From Marinicella marina (GTDB lineage: Bacteria; Pseudomonadota; Gammaproteobacteria; Xanthomonadales; Marinicellaceae), in NCBI RefSeq assembly GCF_030065545.1, contig NZ_JASJNC010000011.1, positions 1-62,416 of the forward strand: DNA of 62,416 bases, written 5' to 3'. Within the stretch, counting starts at the first letter, position 1; each line of letters opens with the position of its first letter. Both the position numbers and the translations under genes were made by a program. This document shows positions 53,101 through 62,066 of this stretch, piece by piece. Under the pieces are notes generated by a model that was not told where the DNA came from, did no database searches, and saw nothing but the letters and a program-made list of their open reading frames with translations.

Positions 53101-53437
53101 CGACCCAAATCACATCTGAATTGTTTGGATCTATGCTCACTGTTCCAATCGAATAGGACTTTTGGCTGTCAAAAATAGGTGTCCATGTGGTGCCACGGTT
53201 GGTGGTTTTCCACAACCCACCAGAACCAACCGCTACATACCAAGTGCTTTGGTCAGTGGGACTGACCGCAATATCAGCAATGCGTCCGCCCATAAAAGCC
53301 GGACCGATACCACGTAATTCAAGACCGGACACTGCTTTTGAAATGGCTTCTTTGTGCGCTGTTTTGGCAAATAATGAAGGTATCGGCACCAAGCCAATGG
53401 TGATCAATAAAATGAGGGCAAAGCGAATTTTTAACAT
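50162..53437 (-). CDS. VPS10/BNR beta-propeller protein, paralogue A
   Basis: A 1091-residue exported protein; signal peptide residues 1-24 (ALILLITIGLVPIPSLFA). The main part (about 40-720) is made of BNR/Asp-box blades (KTTNRGTTWTPIF, KSKDGGQTWRQMG, KTEDGGETWSLV, KSTDNGVTWSQV), the sortilin/VPS10-type ten-bladed propeller seen in xyloglucanase-like and exo-alpha-sialidase-like proteins. A beta-sandwich follows (KGLHRINWDLKLPAP) and then a C-terminal helical region (about 970-1060). GAAFMGGRIADIAVSP-like GPAFMGGRIADI at the start is diagnostic. Probably periplasmic or surface; function unknown. It pairs with paralogue B around a PLD gene. Confidence 0.87.
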   Translation of the reverse strand: MLKIRFALILLITIGLVPIPSLFAKTAHKEAISKAVSGLELRGIGPAFMGGRIADIAVSPTDQSTWYVAVGSGGLWKTTNRGTTWTPIFDSQKSYSIGTVSIDPNNSDVIWVGTGENVSGRHVAWGDGVYKSKDGGQTWRQMGLEKSEHIGRILIDPRNSDVVFVAAEGPLWSAGGERGLYKTEDGGETWSLVLEINKNTGVTDIEFDPSNPDVMYAAAYQRRRMTWSFLAGGPDSGIYKSTDNGVTWSQVTTGLPKGDVGKIGLAVTPADPDLVYATIEANDQEKGLYRSLNKGESWEKRNSYTSGGTGPHYYQEIEVSPQDPDLIYQLDVFYHVSRDGGKTFNYLGTGREKHSDNHALWINPKDGRHLISGTDGGLYESFDEGSTWRHFPNLPIAQFYKLDVDNAEPFYNIVGGTQDLGSLHGPSRTMNTEGVRNQDWYVPLGADGSDAVFDPKDPNIAYLQIQQGTLHRVDRRTNEVIFIQPQPETGEIPERWNWDSPIEVSPHNNQRIYFGSQRVWQSDDQGNSWTPISGDLTTNTNRYQLETMDKRVWSVDSLYDNGAMSKYATLTAIDESPQEQGLIYTGSDDGLIHVSEDGGKSWKASELPKIPKRAFINDVEASKHDTDEVFAVADAHKFGDFKPYLFMSDNRGRSWRSIAGDLPEDTIVWVIKQDHIDENLLFIGTEFGIYFSPNKGDNWIKLAAGVPTISFRDIEIQTRDSDLVGATFGRGFYVLDDYSPLRHLSQALKDQANVLFPVRDAWWYVPNVPMQAKGMPGQGTTSFAAENPPFGAVFTYYLNEIPQTAKSQRQDTEKALRKDNADVPFPGWQELAEEAKENKPQVLFLVSDAEGQAVRWLKGSSKKGLHRINWDLKLPAPNPINFSQPAFKPPWVGDPEGPLAAPGNYNVQLFIAHDGKLESQGEAQAFMVKPVANNIATADYMAATAFQAKTSELSRQASSAGRKLGEAGNRIKHMKAALLETPKASKELFADLQQLEQGLAELRQQLNGDPVRQGLDESTSPAIRSRIGYVAYGHWGTTQKPTQTQQKNIAIAESGLQQFRIDLSSYLKKLEAVEAAMEAAAAPYTPGRKLE

Positions 53438-53623
53438 GATTTAGGCTCGTTAGTAGTTTGTTTTTTATTCTACAATAAAACCATGACTTTGGCAGAGGCA
53501 GATGTATCTCATCTATGAGTTAGGCAGGAAGAGCTAGAGATTTACCTTTAATTATTCAACATCATTAATCAGACGATAAAAACGGACTCATCAGCTGTTC
53601 ATAATTCGGCTACAATCAAAGCA

Positions 53624-55087
53624 ATGAAAAGAATCACATTCAAACATCTGGTCCGTTGGCTGTTGCTGTACTTGCTTTTGCTTTGGATCAGCCTGATGCT
53701 CTACCACAGCCACAAACCATTGCCCGCAGGCATCAGCTCGGCAGCACCTGCACAGCCAGTGGTGGATGCACGTTTTCTGGCGGATTACACATGGGTTGAT
53801 CAAAATGGCTTGCGACAGACTGATCAGCGCATTTTTGATCGGATTCTGAGTCTGATTAATCAAGCCGAGCGAATGGTGGTGTTGGATATGTTCTTATTCA
53901 ACGATTTCGCTGGTGACCCTGGTGGTTCTGAATCAGACCCCAACATGCGACCGCTGTCTGCCGAGCTCGCAACCGTATTGATGCAGCGCAAAGCGAAGTT
54001 GCCTGATCTGCGTGTGGTATTAATCACTGACCCCATCAATCACATCTACGGTGGAATTGAATCAGCGCGTTTACAGCAGCTGGCTGATGCCGGTGTTGAA
54101 GTGATAATGACTGATTTGAATCGGCTGCGAGATTCAAATTTTCTCTATTCTGGCTTGTGGCGCCTGTGTTGTTATTGGTTGGGTAATTCGAGCCGTGGTG
54201 GTTGGTTACCGAATCCAGTGGGCACTGATAAAGTCACACTGCGAACTTGGCTGAAACTGGCCAACTTCAAAGCCAACCACCGCAAGATGTTGGTGGTGGA
54301 CTCCAATGAAAAGCTGATTGGTTTGGTGACCTCAGGCAATCCACATGATGCCAGCAGCGCCCATGGTAACGTGGCGCTGGAGTTTACTGGCCCCAGCGTG
54401 GCTGACTTACTGGCCACTGAACAGGCCGTTTTGGATTTTTCAACCACAGGTATCGAGCCACTAGCAACTGCTGAGGATACCGCTGTCATGATGCCATCTG
54501 ACACCACCATTCAAGTGCTGACCGAAAGTAAAATTCGCGATTATGTCATCAATACATTGAACCAAAGCGGGCACGGTGATCGCATTGATTTGGCGATGTT
54601 TTACTTATCCCATCGTGGCATCATCAAAGCGTTAACCCAAGCGCATGAACGTGGTGCCAACTTGCGTGTTTTACTCGATCCCAGTGAAGATGCTTTTGGC
54701 AAAAAGAAAAATGGCATGCCCAATCGTCAAGTAGCTGCTGAACTGAACCAAGCAGGCATCCCAGTGCGCTGGTGTGATACCCACGGCGAACAATGCCACA
54801 GTAAAATGATGTTGAAACAATCAGCCAATGAACGGGCTGAATTGTTATTAGGCTCAGCCAATTTCACCCGCCGCAACTTAGATGACTTGAATCTTGAAAC
54901 CAATGTGCTGTTGCTTGGTGATAAAGGCATACCAGCGATGGCAGATGCGTCTGCTTTTTTTGAGCTGTACTGGAAAAATGGACCCGATCAGTTTTTCAGT
55001 AGGCCCTATGAATACTATGCCGATGAAGGCCGATTGCGCTATTGGCGATACCGCATCATGGAAGCCACAGGGTTATCGACGTTTTAA
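53624..55087 (+). CDS. Phospholipase D family protein, membrane-anchored
   Basis: A 487-residue protein with one N-terminal helix (WLLLYLLLLWISLMLYH) and two PLD domains. HKD motif one is complete: H219-x-K221-x4-D226 (ANHRKMLVVD). Motif two has H392-x-K394, but position 399, normally Asp, is Gln (HSKMMLKQ); the following GSANFTRRNLDDLNLETNV is normal. PLD/cardiolipin-synthase family members cleave or exchange phosphodiesters; the missing Asp may weaken but need not abolish activity. It lies between two paralogous VPS10-type genes. It might act on lipids or nucleic acids at the outside of the membrane. Confidence 0.87.
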   Translation: MKRITFKHLVRWLLLYLLLLWISLMLYHSHKPLPAGISSAAPAQPVVDARFLADYTWVDQNGLRQTDQRIFDRILSLINQAERMVVLDMFLFNDFAGDPGGSESDPNMRPLSAELATVLMQRKAKLPDLRVVLITDPINHIYGGIESARLQQLADAGVEVIMTDLNRLRDSNFLYSGLWRLCCYWLGNSSRGGWLPNPVGTDKVTLRTWLKLANFKANHRKMLVVDSNEKLIGLVTSGNPHDASSAHGNVALEFTGPSVADLLATEQAVLDFSTTGIEPLATAEDTAVMMPSDTTIQVLTESKIRDYVINTLNQSGHGDRIDLAMFYLSHRGIIKALTQAHERGANLRVLLDPSEDAFGKKKNGMPNRQVAAELNQAGIPVRWCDTHGEQCHSKMMLKQSANERAELLLGSANFTRRNLDDLNLETNVLLLGDKGIPAMADASAFFELYWKNGPDQFFSRPYEYYADEGRLRYWRYRIMEATGLSTF

Positions 55088-55229
55088 AATATCATATCCA
55101 CACAAATCATTGTTAGGAAACACTTTATTGGCTTCCTGCTGTCTGAATTTAAATTCGCTTGTCTTTTTTCGCTGACCCTTTAAAATAATTGGTTGATCAA
55201 TCATTTAACCAAATAAAGGGGATAAAAAA

Positions 55230-58200
55230 ATGAAGTACATCACTACGGTTGCCATGTTAATTGGCTTCATCACTGCGCCGTCGCAGGCAGCTAAAAAAGA
55301 TTCATCCGAGCGCATGACCGATGAATTATTTGCCGGCATGAAACTCAGAAGCATCGGACCGGCTTACATGTCAGGGCGCATCGCCGATATTGAAGTTGAT
55401 CCAAACAACCCATCCATCTGGTATGTGGCTGTTGGCTCAGGTGGCGTATGGAAAACTTACAACGGCGGCATCACATGGCAGCCCATCTTTGATGATGAAG
55501 CCGTGTTCTCAACCGGCGATGTCACCATTGACCCCAGCAATTCAAACATCATTTGGGTCGGAACTGGTGAAAATAACGGCGGACGTCACTTGAGTTTTGG
55601 TGATGGTGTGTACCGCTCCAGAGATGGTGGTATGACCTGGGAAAACATGGGTTTGAAAAAGACCGAACACATTTCTGACATCATCATTCATCCCGAAGAT
55701 TCAAACACAGTGTGGGTTTCAGCCCAAGGCCCGTTGTGGTCAAAAGGCGGTCAACGCGGCTTATTCAAAACCACCGATGGTGGTAAAAACTGGACGAATG
55801 TGCTGGAAATTGATGAATGGACCGGCGTGACCTCATTGGTCATTGATTCACGCAACCCAGATAAGCTCTATGCCGCCACTTGGCAAAGACAACGAACCTT
55901 ACCCACCTATGTAGGCACCGGACCTGGATCAGGTATTCATACTTCTGATGATGGTGGTGAGACTTGGCGTAAGTTGAGCGAAGGTTTGCCCAAAACTGAC
56001 TTGGGCAAGATTGGCTTGGCCATTTCACCGCAACAGCCAGATGTGGTTTATGCAGCCATCGAGCTGAACCAGCGCAAAGGTGGAGTTTATCGTTCGTCGA
56101 ACCAAGGCGCCAGTTGGGTGAAAATGTCAGATGAAGTGGGCAGTGGAACCGGACCGCATTATTACCAAGAAATTTTCGCCGACCCACACCGCTTTGATCG
56201 CGTTTACTTGATGAGTAATTACAGCAAATACAGCGACGATGGGGGTAAAACCTTCAAACTATTTAATAACAAGAACAAACACGTTGATGACCATGCCATG
56301 GCCTTCCACCCAACTGATCCTAACTTCATGTTGGTCGGCAGTGATGGCGGTATTTATGAATCCAGGGATGACATGAAAAAATGGCGCTACATGGCCAACC
56401 TGCCCATCACCCAGTATTATAAAATCGCAGTGGATGACTCAGAACCGTTCTATTACGTTTATGGTGGCACCCAAGATAACTCAACCCAAGGCGGCCCTTC
56501 ACGCACCAACCGCAGCCACGGTATCAAAAACAACGACTGGTTTTTAATTCTTGATTGGGACGGGCACCAACCAGCCACTGAGCCGGGTAATCCTGATATC
56601 GTTTACGGCCAAAGACAAGAGGGCAACTTGGCCCGCTACCACCGCAAAACCAATGAATACGTCTCAATCCAACCACAGGCCAGCCCCGGCGAACCCGGTG
56701 AACGTTACAATTGGGACGCACCTATCTTGGTATCTGCACATGACCCGAAACGGCTGTATCATGCTTCACAACGCATCTGGCGTTCAGATGACCGCGGTAA
56801 CACATGGCGCACCATATCGGGTGATTTGACCAAGAATGAAAACCGCATGCACATGCCAGTGATGGATCGCACTTGGTCAGTTGATTCGGGTTTTGATTTA
56901 TTGGCCATGTCAAACTTCAATACCATCGCTAACATCGCCGAATCGCCTTTGGATGAAAACATCATCTATGCCGGTACCGACGATGGGCTGATTCAAGTCA
57001 CTGCCGATGGCGGTGAAACGTGGCAGCGCTATGAATTGGATGACATCAGAGGCATACCAGCCACTGCTTACATCAACGACATCCGAGCTGACTTGTATGA
57101 CAAAGACACCGTTTATGCGGCTTTGGATAACCACAAGTACGGTGATTATAAGCCTTACCTGATAAAAAGTACCAATCGTGGTAAAACGTGGCAGTCAATC
57201 ACATCCAACTTACCGAACAACCATTTGGTGTGGCGCCTGGTTCAAGATCATGTGAACAAAGACTTGTTGTTCGCAGGTACCGAGTTCGGTTTGTTTTTCA
57301 CCGTCAATGGCGGTAAATCGTGGGTCGAACTGACCGGTGATGTGCCAACCATTTCATTCAGAGACGTGAAGATTCAACGTCGCGAGAATGATTTGGTGGG
57401 TGGTACTTTCGGTCGAGGTATATATATTCTGGATGATTACAGCCCCTTACGAAGCATCAATGAAGAAGCCTTAGCACAAGATGCCTTGTTGTTTCCATCG
57501 CGTGATGCTTTGTGGTACATACCGGACAGCATGCACATCGATTCGCAGGGTGATTTTGAATACCAAGCCAAGAACCCAGAGTTTGGGGCGACATTCACTT
57601 ATTACCTGCGCGATGGCGTGAAATCAATGCGTGAACAGCGCGAGGAGATGGAAAAGAAAAACATCAAAAAAGGCCAATACCCGCTGTATCCTGAGTGGGA
57701 AACAGTCGAAGAAGAGGCCAGAGAGGCCAAGCCTGAGGTTTATTTATTGATCAAAGACCAGCAGGATAACATTGTCCGAAAAGTCCCTGCCAGCACCAAA
57801 AAAGGCCTGCATCGAGTGACTTGGGATTTACGCAGACCCTCAGTCAATGCGCTGGGTACTTCGCCCAGTTTCTTTGGTGATGTAGGTGCTTTGGTCGCAC
57901 CAGGTGAGTACACCGCTGCCTTGTATACCACCATAGGCGGTAAAACCACAGAGCTGGCTGCAGCAGTGGCATTCAATGTCGTACCTCTGCACCAAGAAAA
58001 CGAAGTCGGCGCGGTTTCGCCTGAAAAGCGCAGCGAACAAATCCAAAAGGTTGAGTCTTTGCGTCGCCAAGTTTCTATGGCCAACAGCCAAGTAAAAGAA
58101 CTGAATGACCAACTGCTCTCAATCAGAACCGGTATGGACCGTTCGACCGCACTCTCAGCTGAATTGGAAGATAAATACCAACAACTCAGAGCGGCAGTGT

Positions 58201-58499
58201 TCGCCATTGATAATGAACTTAATGGCCTGTCTTTCCGCAGGGATTTAGATGCTATGGGTGCAGCACCAGCAACCTTATCAGATCGTTTGTTTATGATTGA
58301 GTTCGCCAGGGCCAACACCTGGGGCTTGACCAATACCCAAAAACAACAAATAACCTACGTCCAAGATGCACTGAACCGCTTGCAGCCAGCACTGACAAAA
58401 CTGCGCCAAGATGAGTTCCCAGCGTTCAAACAGGTTCTGATGGACGCTGGTGCACCTTGGATGCCAGCAGGTCCGGTACCAAGCAAGTCAATCGAGTAA
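55230..58499 (+). CDS. VPS10/BNR beta-propeller protein, paralogue B
   Basis: A 1089-residue exported protein with AAGGGG before the ATG and a signal peptide ending SQAA (residue 20). The layout is that of paralogue A: GPAYMSGRIADIEVDPNNPSIWYVAVGSGGVWKT at the start, BNR repeats (RSRDGGMTWENMG, KTTDGGKNWTNVL, TSDDGGETWRKLS), GTFGRGIYILDDYSPLR, KKGLHRVTWDLRRPS and a helical C-terminus. Many segments align residue by residue with A. The gene is closed by a strong terminator. It may be a sugar-binding or hydrolytic protein; catalytic residues are not recognised. Confidence 0.88.
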   Translation: MKYITTVAMLIGFITAPSQAAKKDSSERMTDELFAGMKLRSIGPAYMSGRIADIEVDPNNPSIWYVAVGSGGVWKTYNGGITWQPIFDDEAVFSTGDVTIDPSNSNIIWVGTGENNGGRHLSFGDGVYRSRDGGMTWENMGLKKTEHISDIIIHPEDSNTVWVSAQGPLWSKGGQRGLFKTTDGGKNWTNVLEIDEWTGVTSLVIDSRNPDKLYAATWQRQRTLPTYVGTGPGSGIHTSDDGGETWRKLSEGLPKTDLGKIGLAISPQQPDVVYAAIELNQRKGGVYRSSNQGASWVKMSDEVGSGTGPHYYQEIFADPHRFDRVYLMSNYSKYSDDGGKTFKLFNNKNKHVDDHAMAFHPTDPNFMLVGSDGGIYESRDDMKKWRYMANLPITQYYKIAVDDSEPFYYVYGGTQDNSTQGGPSRTNRSHGIKNNDWFLILDWDGHQPATEPGNPDIVYGQRQEGNLARYHRKTNEYVSIQPQASPGEPGERYNWDAPILVSAHDPKRLYHASQRIWRSDDRGNTWRTISGDLTKNENRMHMPVMDRTWSVDSGFDLLAMSNFNTIANIAESPLDENIIYAGTDDGLIQVTADGGETWQRYELDDIRGIPATAYINDIRADLYDKDTVYAALDNHKYGDYKPYLIKSTNRGKTWQSITSNLPNNHLVWRLVQDHVNKDLLFAGTEFGLFFTVNGGKSWVELTGDVPTISFRDVKIQRRENDLVGGTFGRGIYILDDYSPLRSINEEALAQDALLFPSRDALWYIPDSMHIDSQGDFEYQAKNPEFGATFTYYLRDGVKSMREQREEMEKKNIKKGQYPLYPEWETVEEEAREAKPEVYLLIKDQQDNIVRKVPASTKKGLHRVTWDLRRPSVNALGTSPSFFGDVGALVAPGEYTAALYTTIGGKTTELAAAVAFNVVPLHQENEVGAVSPEKRSEQIQKVESLRRQVSMANSQVKELNDQLLSIRTGMDRSTALSAELEDKYQQLRAAVFAIDNELNGLSFRRDLDAMGAAPATLSDRLFMIEFARANTWGLTNTQKQQITYVQDALNRLQPALTKLRQDEFPAFKQVLMDAGAPWMPAGPVPSKSIE

Positions 58500-58525
58500 A
58501 GCGCAGCTTAATCAAGCATTTATCA

Positions 58526-58558
58526 GGGCATGCGGTTCAAGCCACATGCCCTTTTTTT
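58526..58558 (+). terminator. Rho-independent terminator
   Basis: GGGCATG (58526-58532) pairs with CATGCCC (58545-58551), extended by GG/CC, followed by seven T (58552-58558). It ends transcription of the VPS10 paralogue B gene. Confidence 0.9.
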
Positions 58559-59030
58559 GTTCAGGTGTTTACACCTTTGGTAAAAATTAATGGAATCAAT
58601 AAAAATGGCCCTGCAATCCCGTTCCTCGAGAGGGCAGGGGCTGTGAGATCTTAAGCAGCATTATTCTGTGCAGGTATAAATACTGACCCTTCTGAATCGC
58701 AGGTGCTTGACTCGGTTGGTATTCACCAACATTGCGATGACTTGACCGCAGGCATCGCGTGCTGTTTTCATGACGTCACTTTATGCTGTTTCTTAAATAA
58801 AGCAAGGCTGATATCGAAAGTGTATTGGAGCATGTTTTTCCTCTATAACCTGCTAAATAAAAATGACATAAATGCCCATGAATTATGAAATCAAAAACTT
58901 GTGATAATATTTTGGTCTTTAATGCATCAATAACATTGTGAAAAAATGCTTAACAAATTCATCAGTTTTACCGTTATCCTATGCGCTTCAAGCAGCAAAT
59001 TATGGCGACTTTAATACATGAGATTAAACA
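58559..59030. other. Intergenic region with ORF fragments
   Basis: No convincing gene. A 22-codon frame at 58946-59014 (MLNKFISFTVILCASS...) looks like a signal peptide that has lost its protein. A 36-codon minus frame at 58661-58771 (MKTARDACGQV...) has no support beyond length. Confidence 0.4.
58946..59014 (+). pseudogene. Truncated exported-protein start
   Basis: ATG plus 22 codons gives a good signal-peptide pattern (MLNKFISFTVILCASSS), then a stop after KLWRL. It may be the stump of a lost exported-protein gene. Confidence 0.25.
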
Positions 59031-59300
59031 TTGAAAACACCTAAAGACATCAATGGGAAAGCAGTTTCAGTAGGAGATAAAGTCCGCATTGTTAGCCTCT
59101 CGGGCAATTGGTTCGATGAACTACCAGATGATGAGTCAGATGACGTATCATCAATGATTGGTGAAGTGTTTGAAATTGAAGAAATTGATGAGTATGGGCA
59201 GCCATGGGTAAGTAAATCATGGCCGAATATGGAAGAGGGCAAATGCCACTCACATTCAATTGCACTTGAAAGCCATGAAATGGAATACATCAATGAATAG
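59031..59300 (+). CDS. Small acidic cytoplasmic protein
   Basis: An 89-residue protein from a TTG at 59031 (GAGA 7 bases upstream; no in-frame ATG is available). Residues 1-25 (PKDINGKAVSVGDKVRIVSLSGNW) look like a KOW/SH3-type small barrel, followed by an acidic stretch (ELPDDESDDVSSMIGEVFEIEEIDEYGQPWV) and a His-rich end (GKCHSHSIALESHEMEYI). Similar short proteins of unknown function occur across gammaproteobacteria. The opposite-strand frame of equal length is its shadow. Confidence 0.6.
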   Translation: MKTPKDINGKAVSVGDKVRIVSLSGNWFDELPDDESDDVSSMIGEVFEIEEIDEYGQPWVSKSWPNMEEGKCHSHSIALESHEMEYINE

Positions 59301-59493
59301 GTTTCATAAAAAAAACCTTATAATACACACTTGCAAGTGATGCCTTGTCTGTTTTTATCTTTATCCCAACTTTCGTGAGTCGCTGAGCTAAAAATTTTAT
59401 TTCACAGAAACCTTGGTTTGAAAAAAGCCAGTTATGAATCCAACTATCCAACTCAGCTAAATTTTCAATTGCCTGTATGGTACAAGTTTTCAA
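59290..59493 (-). CDS. Hypothetical small ORF
   Basis: A 67-residue frame from a TTG at 59493 with GAGG nearby. The text (ENLAELDSWIHNWLFSNQGFCEIKFLAQRLTKVGIKIKTDKASLASVYYKVF) is helix-rich and plausible as a protein, but there is no other support. It is convergent with, and overlaps by 11 bp, the small acidic protein gene. Confidence 0.25.
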   Translation of the reverse strand: MKTCTIQAIENLAELDSWIHNWLFSNQGFCEIKFLAQRLTKVGIKIKTDKASLASVYYKVFFMKPIH

Positions 59494-59788
59494 CTGACGA
59501 CCCTCGTTTTGTATATTCCCATTGAGTTATTAACTCAGTGGCCAATCTGAGTCAACTCATGGAAAGCTACTGATCATGCTCTGAGGATATGACCATCATA
59601 TAGAAGGAAGAGATTTAAAACTAAAGTTTTGGATTTAAATTATGGGGTTGGATTGGTGAATGGCTAATTTACTCACAAGAAAGCAGATGAAATCGATGTT
59701 TTAAAAAATTTATAGCCCAAAAGTCATGGTTTTAAGTGAAAATTTTGTGAAAGCATTAAAGAGTTGTAGTATAATTGTACTTTTAAGG

Positions 59789-59890
59789 ATGATTAAAGAA
59801 TACATAAAACACGAGTGCACAAATGGATTTATCGTCAAAAATACTTTTTATAAAATACCTCCAAATTTTTACATGAAAGTGGACTGTTAA
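59789..59890 (+). CDS. Doubtful 33-codon ORF
   Basis: ATG 59789 with TATAAT 14 bases upstream and AAGG adjoining. It encodes MIKEYIKHECTNGFIV followed by a Phe/Lys-rich end. It may be noise in AT-rich DNA. Confidence 0.15.
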   Translation: MIKEYIKHECTNGFIVKNTFYKIPPNFYMKVDC

Positions 59891-60003
59891 ATCATGTTTA
59901 AGGCTGTGTCCGAATATTGTTTGGAATCATCTGGTTTCAAAATTTTTTAAATTTCTACCTTTTTCGTCATTAAAAAAATAACAATCTAACAAGGAATTAT
60001 CTA

Positions 60004-60027
60004 ATGAAACTAACTTTTATATATTAA
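60004..60027 (+). other. Seven-codon leader-like ORF
   Basis: AAGGA sits 8 bases before ATG; the frame reads MKLTFIY then stop. It is followed by a terminator-like hairpin and 150 bases later by the TIM-barrel hydrolase gene. It may be a leader peptide or the stump of a lost gene. Confidence 0.3.
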
Positions 60028-60062
60028 ACATTGATATTTAAAACTAAGTTTTAATTATCTTT

Positions 60063-60096
60063 GGGTGGATTGCTTGATTGTCCACCCTTTATGTTT
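60063..60096 (+). terminator. Terminator-like hairpin upstream of hydrolase gene
   Basis: GGGTGGA (60063-60069) pairs with TCCACCC (60081-60087), followed by TTTATGTTTT. Just before it is TTAAAAC/GTTTTAA (60038-60054). Confidence 0.6.
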
Positions 60097-60181
60097 TAAT
60101 TTGATTTTAAATTAAGACATATTCTTATAACAATTGAAACAAAACTAATATAAAAATCATAAATATAAATAGGAATTTATT

Positions 60182-61960
60182 TTGAAAAATCTATTAATTT
60201 TTTTATTGGCCTTAGGAGTTCAAACGGCCTATTCACAAAGTTTTACACTTAGCATTGATCCAACAACATGTTCACTAGAGCCCAATCAAAGCTCATGCTC
60301 TGTAAACGTAAACTGGACGTCAATAAATGCTACAAGTGTGTGTTTGTGGAGAAAAAGTCCTACTTTATCGCCAGCAAAATTCTCTTGTCAGTCCAATGGG
60401 ACCAATGTTGTATATCCATACGTGGATATGAATGGGAGAACATTGGAGTTAAGGCATGGTTCTTTGGACTATAATCAATCAATGCTATTCCAGTCCGTCA
60501 ATGTGAATGCAGTGCAGCCTTCAGGAAGCTTGAATGTGAATCCATCAACATGTCAATTGCAACAAGGTCAAAGCATGTGTTCAGTTTATGCATCTTGGAA
60601 CTCTTCAAATGCAAATGATGTATGTTTGTGGCGTCATGGATCTAACTTGACACCTGCGAAAGTTTCATGTTTAGCAAATAAGTCTAACCATGAATATCCT
60701 TACGTAAATTTATCCGGTAAAACGCTTGAACTAAGATACGGTTCTATGAATTATCAAAGCTCTATTTTATTAGATCAGGTGGAAGTAGTTGCTAATCCTT
60801 ATCAACCACCTAATATAGCTAACGGTGGTTCTACCATACCTTGGTATTATCATGATTATGACTCATCCACAGATCCTAACGCCCACACAATCATCGCTTC
60901 GCCTTATGGTACGATTAAAAGGTATCATGAATCAGGTGTTCGTAGTATGGTATTACAACATCTAAGTGATATGCATGAGGAAGGGCAAAGAAAGATTGGC
61001 ATAAACTTCTTTCACGGTCGAGGTGCTCAATGGTTTTCACACGGTACATATGTCAATTCGCGTGCTAAAGTTGATACCAATGGAAAAGTTTTTTACATTG
61101 AGCCACAATATCTAACAAATTTATCAACTTTATTAACAGACATCAAAAACCAAAATTTTACTCAAGTAATGCTCAATGTTCATTCAGGTGGATGTAATAG
61201 CGCAGGTACATGGGTCAATTGGTACAGGGCATGTCAAAAGGACTTGGAATATACATTTAATGGTGCTGAACCCATTAAAGGGCCTGAATCGCGCTATGAC
61301 CCCCAAGACCCTGAGCCACGCTGGCAACAAACACCTATTTGGAGAGAAAATTGGCAAGTTTTAAAGGCATTGACAATGACTATAGAGACCTCTGGGGTAA
61401 ATTATTTAATCGACATCCAAAATGAAGCTATGCCTATTGATGTTATGGAAAGTACATTATCTTGTAGTAATTTTGACATAACACAATGTCTTGATCAGTA
61501 CCCGGCAGAACACAGCGTATTACAAGAGCGGAATGAGGCAATCCTGAGAATTAAATGGAATAAGTTCGTCAATTCATTTGGTAAACAGAAAACCACAGGG
61601 TATTCAATCATTGCTCCAAATTTGTGGCACGCACAGCACCGAATGGCTTCGATGGATAATATTTATGGAAGTAACTTTCCGTTGTATAACAACTTTCACA
61701 TGTATGTAAGAAGTGCTCCAACTGCTACTGCAGTTTTGAATCATGCCAAGACCGTTTCAGGGGTACCTGTCATTATTGGTGAAACATATTACAACGACAT
61801 TGATACTGCCAATGCTTTAAGAACTGCAGTTGATAGCACAAACACTAGCTTAATGTTTATTTTACAATGGCCTAGAGCACCAATTGATGGTGTTGGCCTG
61901 GAAGGCTTCAAACATGACCTACCGTATTCATTTTTGAATTATATGTTAGAAAGTTTCTGA
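60182..61960 (+). CDS. Secreted TIM-barrel glycoside hydrolase with duplicated N-terminal domain
   Basis: A 592-residue protein from a TTG at 60182 with AGGA at 7 bases. A signal peptide (ends TAYSQ) is followed by two ~80-residue copies of an immunoglobulin-like domain, each with C-S-L-x5-SSCSVNVNW-like and VCLWR motifs (residues ~22-105 and ~110-195). The remaining 380 residues resemble a GH clan A barrel: NVHSG, DIQNEAM with E415 as candidate acid/base, and VIIGETYYND with E534 as candidate nucleophile, 119 residues apart as expected in GH5-like enzymes. The family is inferred, not proven. The gene is AT-rich, closed by a strong terminator, and followed by a related gene. Confidence 0.75.
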   Translation: MKNLLIFLLALGVQTAYSQSFTLSIDPTTCSLEPNQSSCSVNVNWTSINATSVCLWRKSPTLSPAKFSCQSNGTNVVYPYVDMNGRTLELRHGSLDYNQSMLFQSVNVNAVQPSGSLNVNPSTCQLQQGQSMCSVYASWNSSNANDVCLWRHGSNLTPAKVSCLANKSNHEYPYVNLSGKTLELRYGSMNYQSSILLDQVEVVANPYQPPNIANGGSTIPWYYHDYDSSTDPNAHTIIASPYGTIKRYHESGVRSMVLQHLSDMHEEGQRKIGINFFHGRGAQWFSHGTYVNSRAKVDTNGKVFYIEPQYLTNLSTLLTDIKNQNFTQVMLNVHSGGCNSAGTWVNWYRACQKDLEYTFNGAEPIKGPESRYDPQDPEPRWQQTPIWRENWQVLKALTMTIETSGVNYLIDIQNEAMPIDVMESTLSCSNFDITQCLDQYPAEHSVLQERNEAILRIKWNKFVNSFGKQKTTGYSIIAPNLWHAQHRMASMDNIYGSNFPLYNNFHMYVRSAPTATAVLNHAKTVSGVPVIIGETYYNDIDTANALRTAVDSTNTSLMFILQWPRAPIDGVGLEGFKHDLPYSFLNYMLESF

Positions 61961-62066
61961 CTAAGTCAATATAATTAAATGTGATGATAAAAGGGATTGG
62001 TATTCAAGCCTTTACCCATCCCTCTAAAGACGATCAGTAAAACTAACCAAACTAACCAAGGATATG

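Larger units (their letters stand above)
59494..60181. other. AT-rich intergenic region with small ORFs and hairpins
   Basis: No convincing full-length gene lies here. It includes an imperfect TAAAACT/AGTTTT hairpin near 59614-59630, a TATAAT at 59770-59775, a 33-codon frame (59789-59890), a seven-codon frame with a good Shine-Dalgarno (60004-60027) and a hairpin with T-rich tail (60063-60096). Confidence 0.45.
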
